A stretch of 7,326 nt of DNA from Gammaproteobacteria bacterium (GCA_021768055.1 JAASSE010000044.1:1-7326); one strand, 5' to 3'; shown: positions 1 to 6,352, numbered from the stretch's first letter. Notes: generated by a model from the letters alone, not told the origin. A program made the numbers and translations.

Positions 1-77
1 AGTACCTAGTACCTAGTACCTAGTACCTAGTACCTAGTACCTAGTACCTAGTACCTAGTACCTAGTACCTAGTACCT
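1..77. repeat. Heptamer tandem array (AGTACCT x 11)
   Basis: Eleven exact head-to-tail copies of AGTACCT fill the first 77 bases without a single mismatch. The array begins at the window edge, so its true length is unknown. Its last base touches the TAA stop (minus strand, 78-80) of the GGDEF-EAL gene. The seven-base unit is not a multiple of three. On the minus strand each reading frame meets a TAG every 21 bases, so the array cannot be translated through. The unit junction contains CTAG, a tetranucleotide usually rare in proteobacteria. The perfect identity suggests recent expansion by slippage or an assembly-end artefact; the sequence alone cannot decide. Confidence 0.97.
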
Positions 78-2255
78 TTAATGAGTCCGCGGATAGCCCC
101 TTCTGTCTGAATCCGAATCGGTAAACGCAAACGGTTCCTGGATCAGTATCTGTGTGATTACATCGGCTGTCAGTGGCTTGCCGAACAGAAAACCCTGTGC
201 TTCATTGCAGTTAATTTCTTGCAGATAGTCCAGCTGCTGCTGGGTTTCCACACCCTCGGCGATGACATTCAGGTTAAGGCCTTTCGCCATTGCAACAATG
301 GTATTAATGATCGAGTTGCCTGTGTTTTTCATGTTGAGTTCTTTCATGAAGGCGCGATCTATTTTCAGCGTCTGGATCGGCAGCTTGTGTAAATAACTCA
401 GTGATGAATAGCCGGTGCCGAAGTCATCGATGGCAACCTGGATGCCCCTGTTGCTCAGTTCCTTGAGCTTGTAGATAACGGTGTCCATTTCACTCATGAT
501 GGTGTTTTCCGTGATTTCGATTTCGAGGCAGTGTCCGGGAATGTTGTAGTCTTTCAGGATCGAGGATATGTCCTTGACGATGCTTTTCTCGGCCAGTTGG
601 CGTGCTGACATATTGATGGACATGCGAATTTCGGGCAGGCCGGCATCACGCCAGCGCTTCAGTTCACCACAGGCGTTGCGCAACACCCACTTGCCGATGT
701 CAACGATCATGCCTGTTTCCTCGGCAAAGGATATGAATTCCGCGGGTGTGATAGGGCCGTGCTCCGGGTGGTCCCAGCGTAACAGTGCCTCGACACCTAC
801 AATTTCACCTGTTCGGATATTGATTTGCGGCTGATACATCAGGTGGAATTCATCATTGTCCAGTGCCTTGCGGATGCCACTATCCAGTGACAGGTTCTTG
901 AAGTAAGGCGTGGTCATGTCCTTGCTGTAGAACTGGTAACCGTTTTTACCCTTGTCCTTGATATGGTACATCGCGATATCTGCATGCTTGATCAACGTGT
1001 CCATGTTTGCGCCGTCACGCGGGTAAATCGAAATACCGATACTGGCACTGACATAGAGTTCATTGCCGTCAATAACAAACGGATCTCTGAGTACGTGATT
1101 TATTTTTTCCGCGATCTTGGTGACGTCCTCCTGACCCTTGGCGATATTTGGTAGCAACAGGGTGAACTCGTCACCACCAAAGCGGGCCAGGGTGTCGCCT
1201 TCACGCACGCAGCTTTTCAGCCGGGTACTGACCTGCTGCAACAGTTCGTCACCGACAACATGCCCCAGTGAATCATTAATGTTCTTGAAGCGATCAAGAT
1301 CGAGAAACAGGATAGCGAGCATTTCTTCATTGCGTTTAGCCTGCGTTATGGCAAGACTGAGTCGGTCTCTCAGTAATGCACGGTTAGGCAGGTTGGTAAG
1401 CAAGTCATGGTAGGCCTGGAAATTGATTGTTTCTTCAGCCATCTTGCGCTCGGTAATATCGCGTGCAACACCATAAGTGCCGAGGTACGTTCTTTTCTTC
1501 GGGTTGTCCTCGTTCTTGTAAATACCCATAGAGCTCAGCTCTATCGGCAGGGTGCGTGTTTCAAAAAATCGTGGGGTGTTATCGTCCTTGCACTTGAGCC
1601 TAATTTCAACATTGCGTGATGCGCGGTCACCTACGCGCCGCTCATTAAAGACATAACGCGCAACTTCTGAATCGTTCTGGTGAACAAGCATTGAATAGTG
1701 TTTCCCGATGAGTTCCTTGTAGGAATAGCCAAGCAGGCTTTCAATGCGTTCGTTTATAAACGTGAATTTGCCATCCGGGTCGAGAATATAAATTATATCG
1801 GGTGACGTATTTACGAGGTAACGATGCAGGCGTTCGGATTCCCGCAGCTGGTCGTTCATTAACCTGTTTTGTTTTTCGAGGCTTTTTTCCTTGAGAGCAT
1901 TTTTGATGGTGATCATCAGTTCATCAGTCGCATAAGGCTTGCGCAGGAAATTGTATGCGCCCTGTGAACAGGCATCCCTCGCAGCTTCGAACGAGGTTTC
2001 GCCGCTGACGATGATGACATAGGCTTCGATATTGTTCTCTCTGATATGCTGCATGACGTCATGCCCATTAACATAGGGCATCTGCAGATCCAGCAACACG
2101 AGGTCATAGTCTTTCTGATCCAGACAGACGATGGCTTCACGGCCACCGATAGCGGTGTCAGCATCCATGCCGCGAATAGCCAGCAGGTCCTTGAGGCTTT
2201 TCAGGACAACAGGATCGTCATCGACGATGAGAATGTTCTGCTCGTTAAAACTCAT
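78..2255 (-). CDS. Response regulator with REC-PAS-GGDEF-EAL domains (cyclic-di-GMP synthase/phosphodiesterase)
   Basis: This 725-residue soluble protein should make and/or degrade the second messenger cyclic-di-GMP under phosphorylation control. The receiver domain (about 6-122) has acidic D12/D13, phospho-acceptor D56, S84 and K106. A charged helical linker leads to a PAS domain with its PAC tail (about 140-272, ending in the DITERK motif). The GGDEF domain (about 275-445) has an intact GGDEF at 360-364 and the inhibitory RxxD site (R351-D354) exactly five residues upstream. The EAL domain (about 455-705) keeps E489-A-L, N548, EITEN at 580-584, DDFGTG at 610-615, K631, D633, EGVE at 667-670 and Q687, so both activities look catalytically competent. 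It starts at ATG with a weak AAGAGTAG site upstream. It lies 73 bases downstream of the HDOD histidine kinase and is probably its phosphorylation target. No membrane segment is seen. The short tail after EAL (DSDSDRRGYPRTH) ends directly at the heptamer array. Which activity dominates in vivo cannot be read from sequence. Confidence 0.97.
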   Translation of the reverse strand: MSFNEQNILIVDDDPVVLKSLKDLLAIRGMDADTAIGGREAIVCLDQKDYDLVLLDLQMPYVNGHDVMQHIRENNIEAYVIIVSGETSFEAARDACSQGAYNFLRKPYATDELMITIKNALKEKSLEKQNRLMNDQLRESERLHRYLVNTSPDIIYILDPDGKFTFINERIESLLGYSYKELIGKHYSMLVHQNDSEVARYVFNERRVGDRASRNVEIRLKCKDDNTPRFFETRTLPIELSSMGIYKNEDNPKKRTYLGTYGVARDITERKMAEETINFQAYHDLLTNLPNRALLRDRLSLAITQAKRNEEMLAILFLDLDRFKNINDSLGHVVGDELLQQVSTRLKSCVREGDTLARFGGDEFTLLLPNIAKGQEDVTKIAEKINHVLRDPFVIDGNELYVSASIGISIYPRDGANMDTLIKHADIAMYHIKDKGKNGYQFYSKDMTTPYFKNLSLDSGIRKALDNDEFHLMYQPQINIRTGEIVGVEALLRWDHPEHGPITPAEFISFAEETGMIVDIGKWVLRNACGELKRWRDAGLPEIRMSINMSARQLAEKSIVKDISSILKDYNIPGHCLEIEITENTIMSEMDTVIYKLKELSNRGIQVAIDDFGTGYSSLSYLHKLPIQTLKIDRAFMKELNMKNTGNSIINTIVAMAKGLNLNVIAEGVETQQQLDYLQEINCNEAQGFLFGKPLTADVITQILIQEPFAFTDSDSDRRGYPRTH

Positions 2256-2328
2256 TTTTCTACTCTTTGTGCAAAGGCTGCCCGGCCTTTGTTATGTTCT
2301 AGTTGTGCACAAGGATGAGAGAGTGCTC
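2256..2328 (-). promoter_or_regulatory. Intercistronic spacer with perfect hairpin (2272-2291)
   Basis: The 73 bases between the kinase stop and the regulator start contain a perfect 7-bp stem (CAAAGGC / GCCTTTG) with a six-base loop, at 2272-2291, about 16 bases upstream of the regulator ATG. No T-run follows on the transcribed minus strand, so it is not a classic intrinsic terminator. It could be an mRNA processing or stability element that sets the ratio of the two proteins. A perfect 10-bp palindrome TTGTGCACAA lies at 2303-2312, and its half TTGTGCA recurs at 2267-2273. I see no convincing promoter here, which favours co-transcription. Confidence 0.5.
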
Positions 2329-4446
2329 TTATTCTTGTAGATTTCTTGGCAGGAGAATATGAAAACTCGTGCCTTTATTGCTGCTTCTGCAGCTTATAGA
2401 GCCGTGCAGTTCATTCACCAGATTTTTTACAATTGTTAGCCCCAAACCTGCATGTTCGTCACCTTTTGTTGTTTGTATCGGTGTGAACAAGTCAGGCAAA
2501 ATCTCGGCTGGTATGCCCGGCCCGTCGTCGGCTACGCAAATTTCGTAATGCGCCTTACCATCAACGTTTACCTGATCTTGAGTGTAGACCATAACCAGGC
2601 CCTCTGCAGGGAGGGCCTCAACCGCGTTTTTCACCAGGTTGGTGTATATCTGCTTGAGGGCGTCGGCATTGGTGAGCATGGGTGGCAGGTGTTCATCCAG
2701 ATTAAGGCTGATTTCCACGTTATGGGCAGCAAACAGGGAAGTCTGGAACATGTGCGAAAGGTCGGCTATCAGTGCATTGACATCGACCAGGGTGATTTCG
2801 CTGGCGTCGACTTCGACCGGTTGGGATAGTTTTTCCAGGATGGTGTTTACGCGTGAAATTTCTTCCTTGATGGTGTCAAGATCCTGGTGTGCCGGGTCAT
2901 CGCTGCCGAGTTTGAACCTCAGGATATCGATGTAATTATTGATCACGCTGAGCGGATTGCGTACCTCGTGGGCGACTTCACGTGCTCGTAAGCGCATTTC
3001 TTCGGCGTCGTCTTTATCTTCGGTGTCGGGTTGCTGGTACTCGATAAATGAGGAACTGATGGTATTCGCAACTTCGTGGGCAAAGCGTGTCAGCAGGCCA
3101 TGCTGTTTCAGCAATGCGGGTAGCTGCGCTTCGTCAATACCAAGCACGATGGCGCCGATAGCGGCATTGTTCACGATCAATGGCAGACATAGCAGGCCTT
3201 CACGGTGGTTCAGCCCGACCAGCTGATGGTCGATAATTGACAGCTCGCGATGCTCCTCGTCGAACGAGCTGGTATTGCTTTTCTCGAGCAGGCAATCAGT
3301 TACGATACTGCGCCCGGCTTCCAGCGGAATATGAATATCCTGCAAATGGGCATCGCTGTCACTTTCTGCCAGTGCCTGCACTTCATCAGTGGCGGCATCA
3401 TATAGAAACAGCATGGTGTGGTTGATGCCGAACAGGATCGAGATATTTCTTTGCAAGGCCTGCAACAATGCCTGTTTGCCTTCAGTGCGTGATAAATGCT
3501 GATGTACGCCGTCGAGCATGGCGATATTGCGGATCTGTTCAGCCAGTTCGACCTGCTTAAGATTGTCATTGGCCGATATTTGCTGGGCGGTATCACCGTC
3601 GACATCATCACTGCTGAAATCCACGTCAAATTCCAGTGCAATGTTCTGTACCTGCTCATTGCATAGGGAAAGTATCTCTTTAACAGTTTTTTTGGACAGG
3701 CCGAACAATTGATCGGCAGCGGACAGTGCCGGCTCAGGATTGTCCCTGTAATGGTCGCTACTGAGCATATTGGCCAGGTTGACGATCTTTACCAGCGGGT
3801 GGGCATCGCGGATTAGCTCAACAGGTTCATGGTGGTACATGATGGCATCGGCCAGAAAAGGATTGCCGTAATGTTTACGCAGCAGGTCTGCACCGACCTG
3901 GTAATGCGTGGTGTCAAATTCCTCTTTTTCCAGATCGTGAAAATATTCATCTTCGCTGAGTTGGGCGAATGTCGTCGTGTATTTGCTGGGGTAGGCTGCT
4001 TCCATGATGAGCTGACCCGTATCGTGCAACAGGCCTGCAAACCATGCTTCTTCTGTCTGTTTATACTCGGAAACAGAAGCGAGGGATTCCGCGACACAGG
4101 CGCACATGATTGAATGGAACCAGTGTTGTTTCAGAAAGGAGATGCGCTCCTGGTGACTGCGTGAAAAGAATTGCTGTACAGCCGAGGTAATGGCAATGCT
4201 TTTGATTGTATTGATATCCAGGCTCAGCAGCAGTTTTTCGAAGTGATTGATATCGGTGTCTTTGCCCTGGGCGACGGAGATGATTTTCACGCACAGGGCC
4301 GGGTCCTTGCGAATAACATCGGCCAGCTGCTCGGAGGATACGCTTTCCTCCTGGCAAACGGCCAGCAAATTGAGTAGTACATGCGGCAGGGTAGGAAGCT
4401 TGTCAGCGTCCATTTTTTGAAGAATTTGTAGTGACTCTTTACGCAC
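2329..4446 (-). CDS. HDOD-GAF sensor histidine kinase
   Basis: This is a 705-residue soluble sensor kinase. The N-terminal HDOD domain (about 13-215) starts with the typical LPTLPHVLLNLL and retains the HD pair H141-D142 in LLHDTGQL plus H205-H206-E-P, residues that many HDOD domains lose. A GAF-like domain (about 320-465) follows. The HisKA helix has phospho-acceptor H493 in AHEVRNPL. The ATPase domain has the N-box NLVKNAVEAL (603-612), DDGPGIP (640-646) and GLGLTIVKNLV (667-677). The HExRNP and NLxxNAxEA signatures resemble NtrB-type kinases. There is no transmembrane segment, so the signal is cytoplasmic. The chosen start is GTG at 4444-4446, with an in-frame stop five codons upstream and only a weak ribosome site; ATG at 4411-4413 (residue 12) is the alternative, though starting there leaves the HDOD fold intact. 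It is first in a likely operon with the REC-PAS-GGDEF-EAL gene, its presumed partner. The ligand of GAF or HDOD is unknown. Confidence 0.95.
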   Translation of the reverse strand: MRKESLQILQKMDADKLPTLPHVLLNLLAVCQEESVSSEQLADVIRKDPALCVKIISVAQGKDTDINHFEKLLLSLDINTIKSIAITSAVQQFFSRSHQERISFLKQHWFHSIMCACVAESLASVSEYKQTEEAWFAGLLHDTGQLIMEAAYPSKYTTTFAQLSEDEYFHDLEKEEFDTTHYQVGADLLRKHYGNPFLADAIMYHHEPVELIRDAHPLVKIVNLANMLSSDHYRDNPEPALSAADQLFGLSKKTVKEILSLCNEQVQNIALEFDVDFSSDDVDGDTAQQISANDNLKQVELAEQIRNIAMLDGVHQHLSRTEGKQALLQALQRNISILFGINHTMLFLYDAATDEVQALAESDSDAHLQDIHIPLEAGRSIVTDCLLEKSNTSSFDEEHRELSIIDHQLVGLNHREGLLCLPLIVNNAAIGAIVLGIDEAQLPALLKQHGLLTRFAHEVANTISSSFIEYQQPDTEDKDDAEEMRLRAREVAHEVRNPLSVINNYIDILRFKLGSDDPAHQDLDTIKEEISRVNTILEKLSQPVEVDASEITLVDVNALIADLSHMFQTSLFAAHNVEISLNLDEHLPPMLTNADALKQIYTNLVKNAVEALPAEGLVMVYTQDQVNVDGKAHYEICVADDGPGIPAEILPDLFTPIQTTKGDEHAGLGLTIVKNLVNELHGSISCRSSNKGTSFHILLPRNLQE

Positions 4447-4541
4447 GTGCCTGATCAGTTATTTTTATTGGGTCTAAAGCTGGGTGCTAATAACCTGGCA
4501 CACGAAACAGGCCATCAGTTATTGGGTTTTCCGACACCCGA

Positions 4542-4610
4542 ATTGTACCAATTTAACCTTGTTGAGCATGCAAAAATCATGCATATAAAACGTAGAGGCT
4601 TTGCAATCAA
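4542..4610 (-). promoter_or_regulatory. Candidate promoter(s) for the kinase-regulator operon
   Basis: Two candidates read leftward. One is TTGATT (4605-4610) and TATATG (4582-4587) with a 17-base spacer. The other is an extended -10, TGG followed by TACAAT (4542-4547), without a good -35 at standard spacing. An inverted repeat GCATG-7-CATGC (4566-4570 and 4578-4582) lies between and over these elements and could be an operator. The matches are only 4/6 to 5/6, so this is an inference from position and pattern. Confidence 0.3.
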
Positions 4611-4709
4611 GGTGTTATGGACTTACGTGGATATTTAACTTAAAAAACCGTAAATAATACCGACATCGCAGCAGCTGTCCCCGCCGGTATTTATCGCCCG
4701 CAGCCTGAG

Positions 4710-4741
4710 TTGAATATTATCCGTTCAGGCATTGAAATAAT
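4710..4741 (+). promoter_or_regulatory. Candidate extended -10 promoter for the unknown gene pair
   Basis: TG at 4733-4734, one base, then AATAAT (4736-4741; 5/6 to consensus) forms an extended -10 element. TTGAAT at 4710-4715 is a possible -35, but with an over-long 20-base spacer. Transcription would begin near 4748, inside the frame that would open at ATG 4742. This supports translation starting at ATG 4817 behind a leader of about 70 bases. Confidence 0.33.
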
Positions 4742-4781
4742 ATGGCCATAGGCACAGAATGTCAGGGAATTGAAAAATACC

Positions 4782-4799
4782 GGGGACAACACAGTCCCC
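4782..4799 (+). promoter_or_regulatory. Leader hairpin ahead of the unknown gene pair
   Basis: GGGGAC (4782-4787), loop AACACA, GTCCCC (4794-4799) is a perfect six-pair, GC-rich stem. It ends 17 bases before the chosen ATG and just upstream of the GGA (4806-4808) that could be the ribosome-binding site. No T-run follows, so it is not a terminator. It may shape ribosome access or mRNA stability; that role is inferred from position only. Confidence 0.45.
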
Positions 4800-4816
4800 C
4801 GTTGCGGATAGTGGCA

Positions 4817-5341
4817 ATGTTTGGAAGTTTGTTACGATTTTCTTCGAACAAGGAAAAGGCCGAGGATAATAACAATAATAACGACGAAGATTTGATGCCA
4901 AAAGCCCGATCACATGAGGTTGCATCAGTCACTGACCACCCGGCCGGTCGGCATGCCACCGGCTCCGATGAGAAACAGCTTACCCTTGATGACCTGACGG
5001 TCATTACCCGCGACATGCTCATGGACAGGAATCTTGAAGTAAGCAAGGTGCGCCCGTTCTTCTGGACCCTGGTGGAAGCCTATGTGGATCGTTTCCAGGT
5101 GTTCCCGTTTGATTTTGTAAAAGCGATGTTTAACTACGTCGAGCTGCAGAATTACCCGGCCGAGGATTTGCGCGAACTGGTAAAACAGATCGAATCCCTG
5201 TATGAGAAACAGTATGGCAAGCCCATGCGCAAAACTACCCAACTGGTCAGTAAAGATGAAGTACTGGATGATGAGATCAAGGAACTTCGAGAAACGCTCA
5301 AGTATGCAGCCATCGTCGGCGAGCGCATGGATGCAGACTAG
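4817..5341 (+). CDS. Hypothetical cytoplasmic helical protein
   Basis: I do not recognise this 174-residue protein. It has no signal peptide or membrane segment. Residues 11-53 are polar and probably disordered, with an asparagine run (DNNNNNDED, 17-25) encoded by a short AAT/AAC codon repeat. From about 54 to 135 the sequence looks helical and compact (LTLDDLTVITRDML, then a WTLVEAYVDRF stretch rich in aromatics). A charged C-terminal helix follows (about 147-170, DDEIKELRETL). The start is uncertain. ATG 4817 has GGA eight bases upstream and follows a leader hairpin; ATG 4742 would add 25 residues but lacks a ribosome site and overlaps a candidate promoter; ATG 4895 is also possible. Its stop overlaps the start of the next gene by 11 bases, so the two are almost certainly co-translated. 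Conservation of the folded part would be the best clue to function. Confidence 0.8.
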   Translation: MFGSLLRFSSNKEKAEDNNNNNDEDLMPKARSHEVASVTDHPAGRHATGSDEKQLTLDDLTVITRDMLMDRNLEVSKVRPFFWTLVEAYVDRFQVFPFDFVKAMFNYVELQNYPAEDLRELVKQIESLYEKQYGKPMRKTTQLVSKDEVLDDEIKELRETLKYAAIVGERMDAD

Positions 5342-5822
5342 TCTTTTCTGCGCTTGCGCGATGCTGCTGGTTATGTCTTCAGCCAGCGTAGTCGCGCAGT
5401 CGGAAGAGAACAAACAGCCAGCCGATCCACAAAAGCTCGAAGGTGACTGTCCGCCCGCCGGCAAAACCAGGGAAACTCCAAGTGCCCAGGACTGGCGATA
5501 CATGCTGGCAGGTTCACGTTTGCTATTGCGTGAATATGCCGATGGCAGGCGACTGGAAGAATCTTTCGATTTCTGCAGCAACGGCGTGGTTTATAACCGC
5601 CTGAAAACCCGCGACAGCAGGCACAACGACGATGCCTTTGCCTATGGCGTATCTGCCCAACAGGTATCCGGCATCTGGACCGTGGTTGAAGTGGACGGCG
5701 CCAACCATCTGTTACTGAGAAAACGTGACAAAGAAAAGCGGCTGCTGCTCGAGGACCGTAATGGCGCGACCTTTCTGAACGGCAAACGTTATTTTATGCT
5801 GGAAAACCAGCGCTGCTACTGA
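5331..5822 (+). CDS. Hypothetical exported protein, lipocalin-like appearance
   Basis: This 163-residue protein begins with a hydrophobic signal-like segment (residues 3-22, LFCACAMLLVMSSASVVA) with a plausible signal peptidase I site after SVVA (before Q23). There is no lipobox placement, and the N-terminus lacks the usual lysine or arginine. Mature residues 24-52 are polar and proline-rich. Residues 54-163 look like short beta strands with a GIWTVVEVDG segment (114-123) and an LNGKRYF motif near the end, reminiscent of small lipocalin-like barrels; that is an impression, not an assignment. Mature cysteines are C40, C82 and C162, so one disulphide is possible with one left over. The ATG at 5331 overlaps the upstream gene by 11 bases and has GGCGAG about ten bases upstream. 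The same frame stays open upstream to 5202, but that part is out-of-frame sequence of the previous gene. Likely periplasmic or secreted; function unknown. Confidence 0.78.
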   Translation: MQTSLFCACAMLLVMSSASVVAQSEENKQPADPQKLEGDCPPAGKTRETPSAQDWRYMLAGSRLLLREYADGRRLEESFDFCSNGVVYNRLKTRDSRHNDDAFAYGVSAQQVSGIWTVVEVDGANHLLLRKRDKEKRLLLEDRNGATFLNGKRYFMLENQRCY

Positions 5823-6135
5823 CAGAAACCGTTACTACACTGGTCGCAAGACGCGCACCAATATTAAATATCAGGCCCTCTTTCTTTTACAGATATCAAG
5901 CAATCCAATTCCGTATAGACCTCCCAGTATCCATGTGCGCCATTGCGACATTAACTATCGTAAATGATTAAGCAAGCAAGTTACCAATTAAACGAAATGA
6001 AGTGTCTTCAGCATGTTGCAAATTAATCGCAATAACATGTATGAAAAAGTGTAATGATAACAAGAATTATTTGTAGGACTTGCTCTACTAATCACGGATT
6101 TTTTTACAAAATATATTAATACGAAGGAATATTTG
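5823..6135. other. Gene-free AT-rich interval
   Basis: These 313 bases carry no credible gene. The longest plus-strand ATG frame I followed here encodes 12 residues (5933) and has no ribosome site. I see no clear intrinsic terminator after the exported-protein gene. The interval contains an imperfect dyad at 6012-6039 (CATGTTGC, loop, GCAA-TA-ACATG). An AT-rich stretch at 6098-6120 just precedes the small peptide gene and probably includes its promoter, but no element has good -35 and -10 matches at standard spacing. Confidence 0.6.
6012..6039. repeat. Imperfect inverted repeat (possible operator)
   Basis: CATGTTGC (6012-6019) faces GCAATAACATG (6029-6039) across the nine-base loop AAATTAATC. 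Eight pairs form if two bases on the right arm bulge. It lies about 100 bases upstream of the 16-residue peptide frame, a plausible place for a regulator site. The match is short and could be chance in AT-rich DNA. Confidence 0.3.
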
Positions 6136-6186
6136 ATGCCCGTCAAGTCAGGAAAATCAGGCCTTAGTAGAATCGGATATACATAA
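6136..6186 (+). CDS. Possible 16-residue basic peptide upstream of the DUF3149 gene
   Basis: The frame encodes MPVKSGKSGLSRIGYT and a TAA stop. The case for it is the ribosome-binding site: AAGGA at 6124-6128, seven bases before the ATG, the best in this part of the window. The peptide is basic and small-residue rich (KSGKSG), with no hydrophobic segment, so it would be cytoplasmic. It ends 34 bases before the ATG of the DUF3149-type membrane protein and is probably on the same transcript. It could be a true small protein or a leader peptide coupled to the next gene. It carries no run of a single amino acid, so a classic attenuation leader is unlikely. Length alone makes it uncertain; conservation between related genomes would settle it. 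Confidence 0.45.
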   Translation: MPVKSGKSGLSRIGYT

Positions 6187-6191
6187 TTTTC

Positions 6192-6205
6192 TGATTACAT
6201 AATCA
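6192..6205. repeat. Near-palindrome ahead of the DUF3149 gene
   Basis: TGATTA-CA-TAATCA is a 14-base dyad with only the two central bases unpaired. It sits between the small peptide stop (6186) and the ribosome-binding site GAGGG (6210-6214) of the membrane-protein gene. As DNA it could bind a dimeric regulator. As RNA the two-base loop is too tight for a full stem. Confidence 0.35.
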
Positions 6206-6220
6206 TCTTGAGGGTTAGTT

Positions 6221-6352
6221 ATGGAACAGTGGCTTGATTTGTTGTTTGGTAATTCGATTGGTTTGATGAGCATGCTCGTTGTATTCGGAACGATCTTCAT
6301 CGCGGTTTTTCTTGCAACCATGCTGATATTCAAATCGAACGAACATAAATAA
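6221..6352 (+). CDS. DUF3149-type small single-span membrane protein
   Basis: This 43-residue protein starts MEQWLDLLFGNSIGLMSMLV, has one strongly hydrophobic segment (about residues 14-37) and ends in a short polar tail, FKSNEHK. The pattern of a short amphipathic start, an LFG(N/D)..GL.S motif and a single membrane span matches my knowledge of DUF3149 proteins of proteobacteria, which are usually of about this length. The motif match is from memory, not a search. The role of the family is unknown to me; the protein should sit in the inner membrane with the basic tail probably cytoplasmic. Translation signals are strong: GAGGG at 6210-6214, six bases before the ATG. It lies just downstream of the possible 16-residue peptide and is followed 46 bases later by a strong terminator, so the two small frames form a compact unit. 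Confidence 0.87.
   Translation: MEQWLDLLFGNSIGLMSMLVVFGTIFIAVFLATMLIFKSNEHK

Larger units (their letters stand above)
4447..4816. other. Divergent intergenic region
   Basis: These 370 bases separate the minus-strand signalling operon from the plus-strand unknown pair. Besides the two candidate promoter areas, they hold an inverted repeat AATACCG / CGGTATT (4656-4662 and 4685-4691) around a 22-base loop containing CAGCTG, and a GC-rich leader hairpin (4782-4799). A plus-strand open frame at 4447-4638 has no ribosome site, begins directly beside the kinase start and resembles no family I know, so it is not called as a gene. Confidence 0.6.

Noticed and set aside
1..77. CRISPR array
   Set aside because: The units are seven bases and contiguous, with no spacers, so this is a simple tandem repeat.
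2272..2291. Hairpin as intrinsic terminator of the kinase gene
   Set aside because: No T-run follows the stem on the transcribed strand, and the next gene starts 16 bases on.
4447..4638. Plus-strand 63-codon open frame in the divergent region
   Set aside because: It starts at a GTG beside the kinase start with no ribosome site, covers candidate promoter elements, and its sequence has no recognisable pattern.
4925..5581. Minus-strand 218-codon open frame
   Set aside because: It lies antisense across both unknown plus-strand genes, has no ribosome site I can see and shows no family signature. The plus-strand frames have a coherent coding pattern, a signal sequence and a tight overlap.
5933..5971. 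12-codon plus-strand frame MCAIATLTIVND
   Set aside because: There is no ribosome-binding site upstream (CTCCCAG), and no supporting context.
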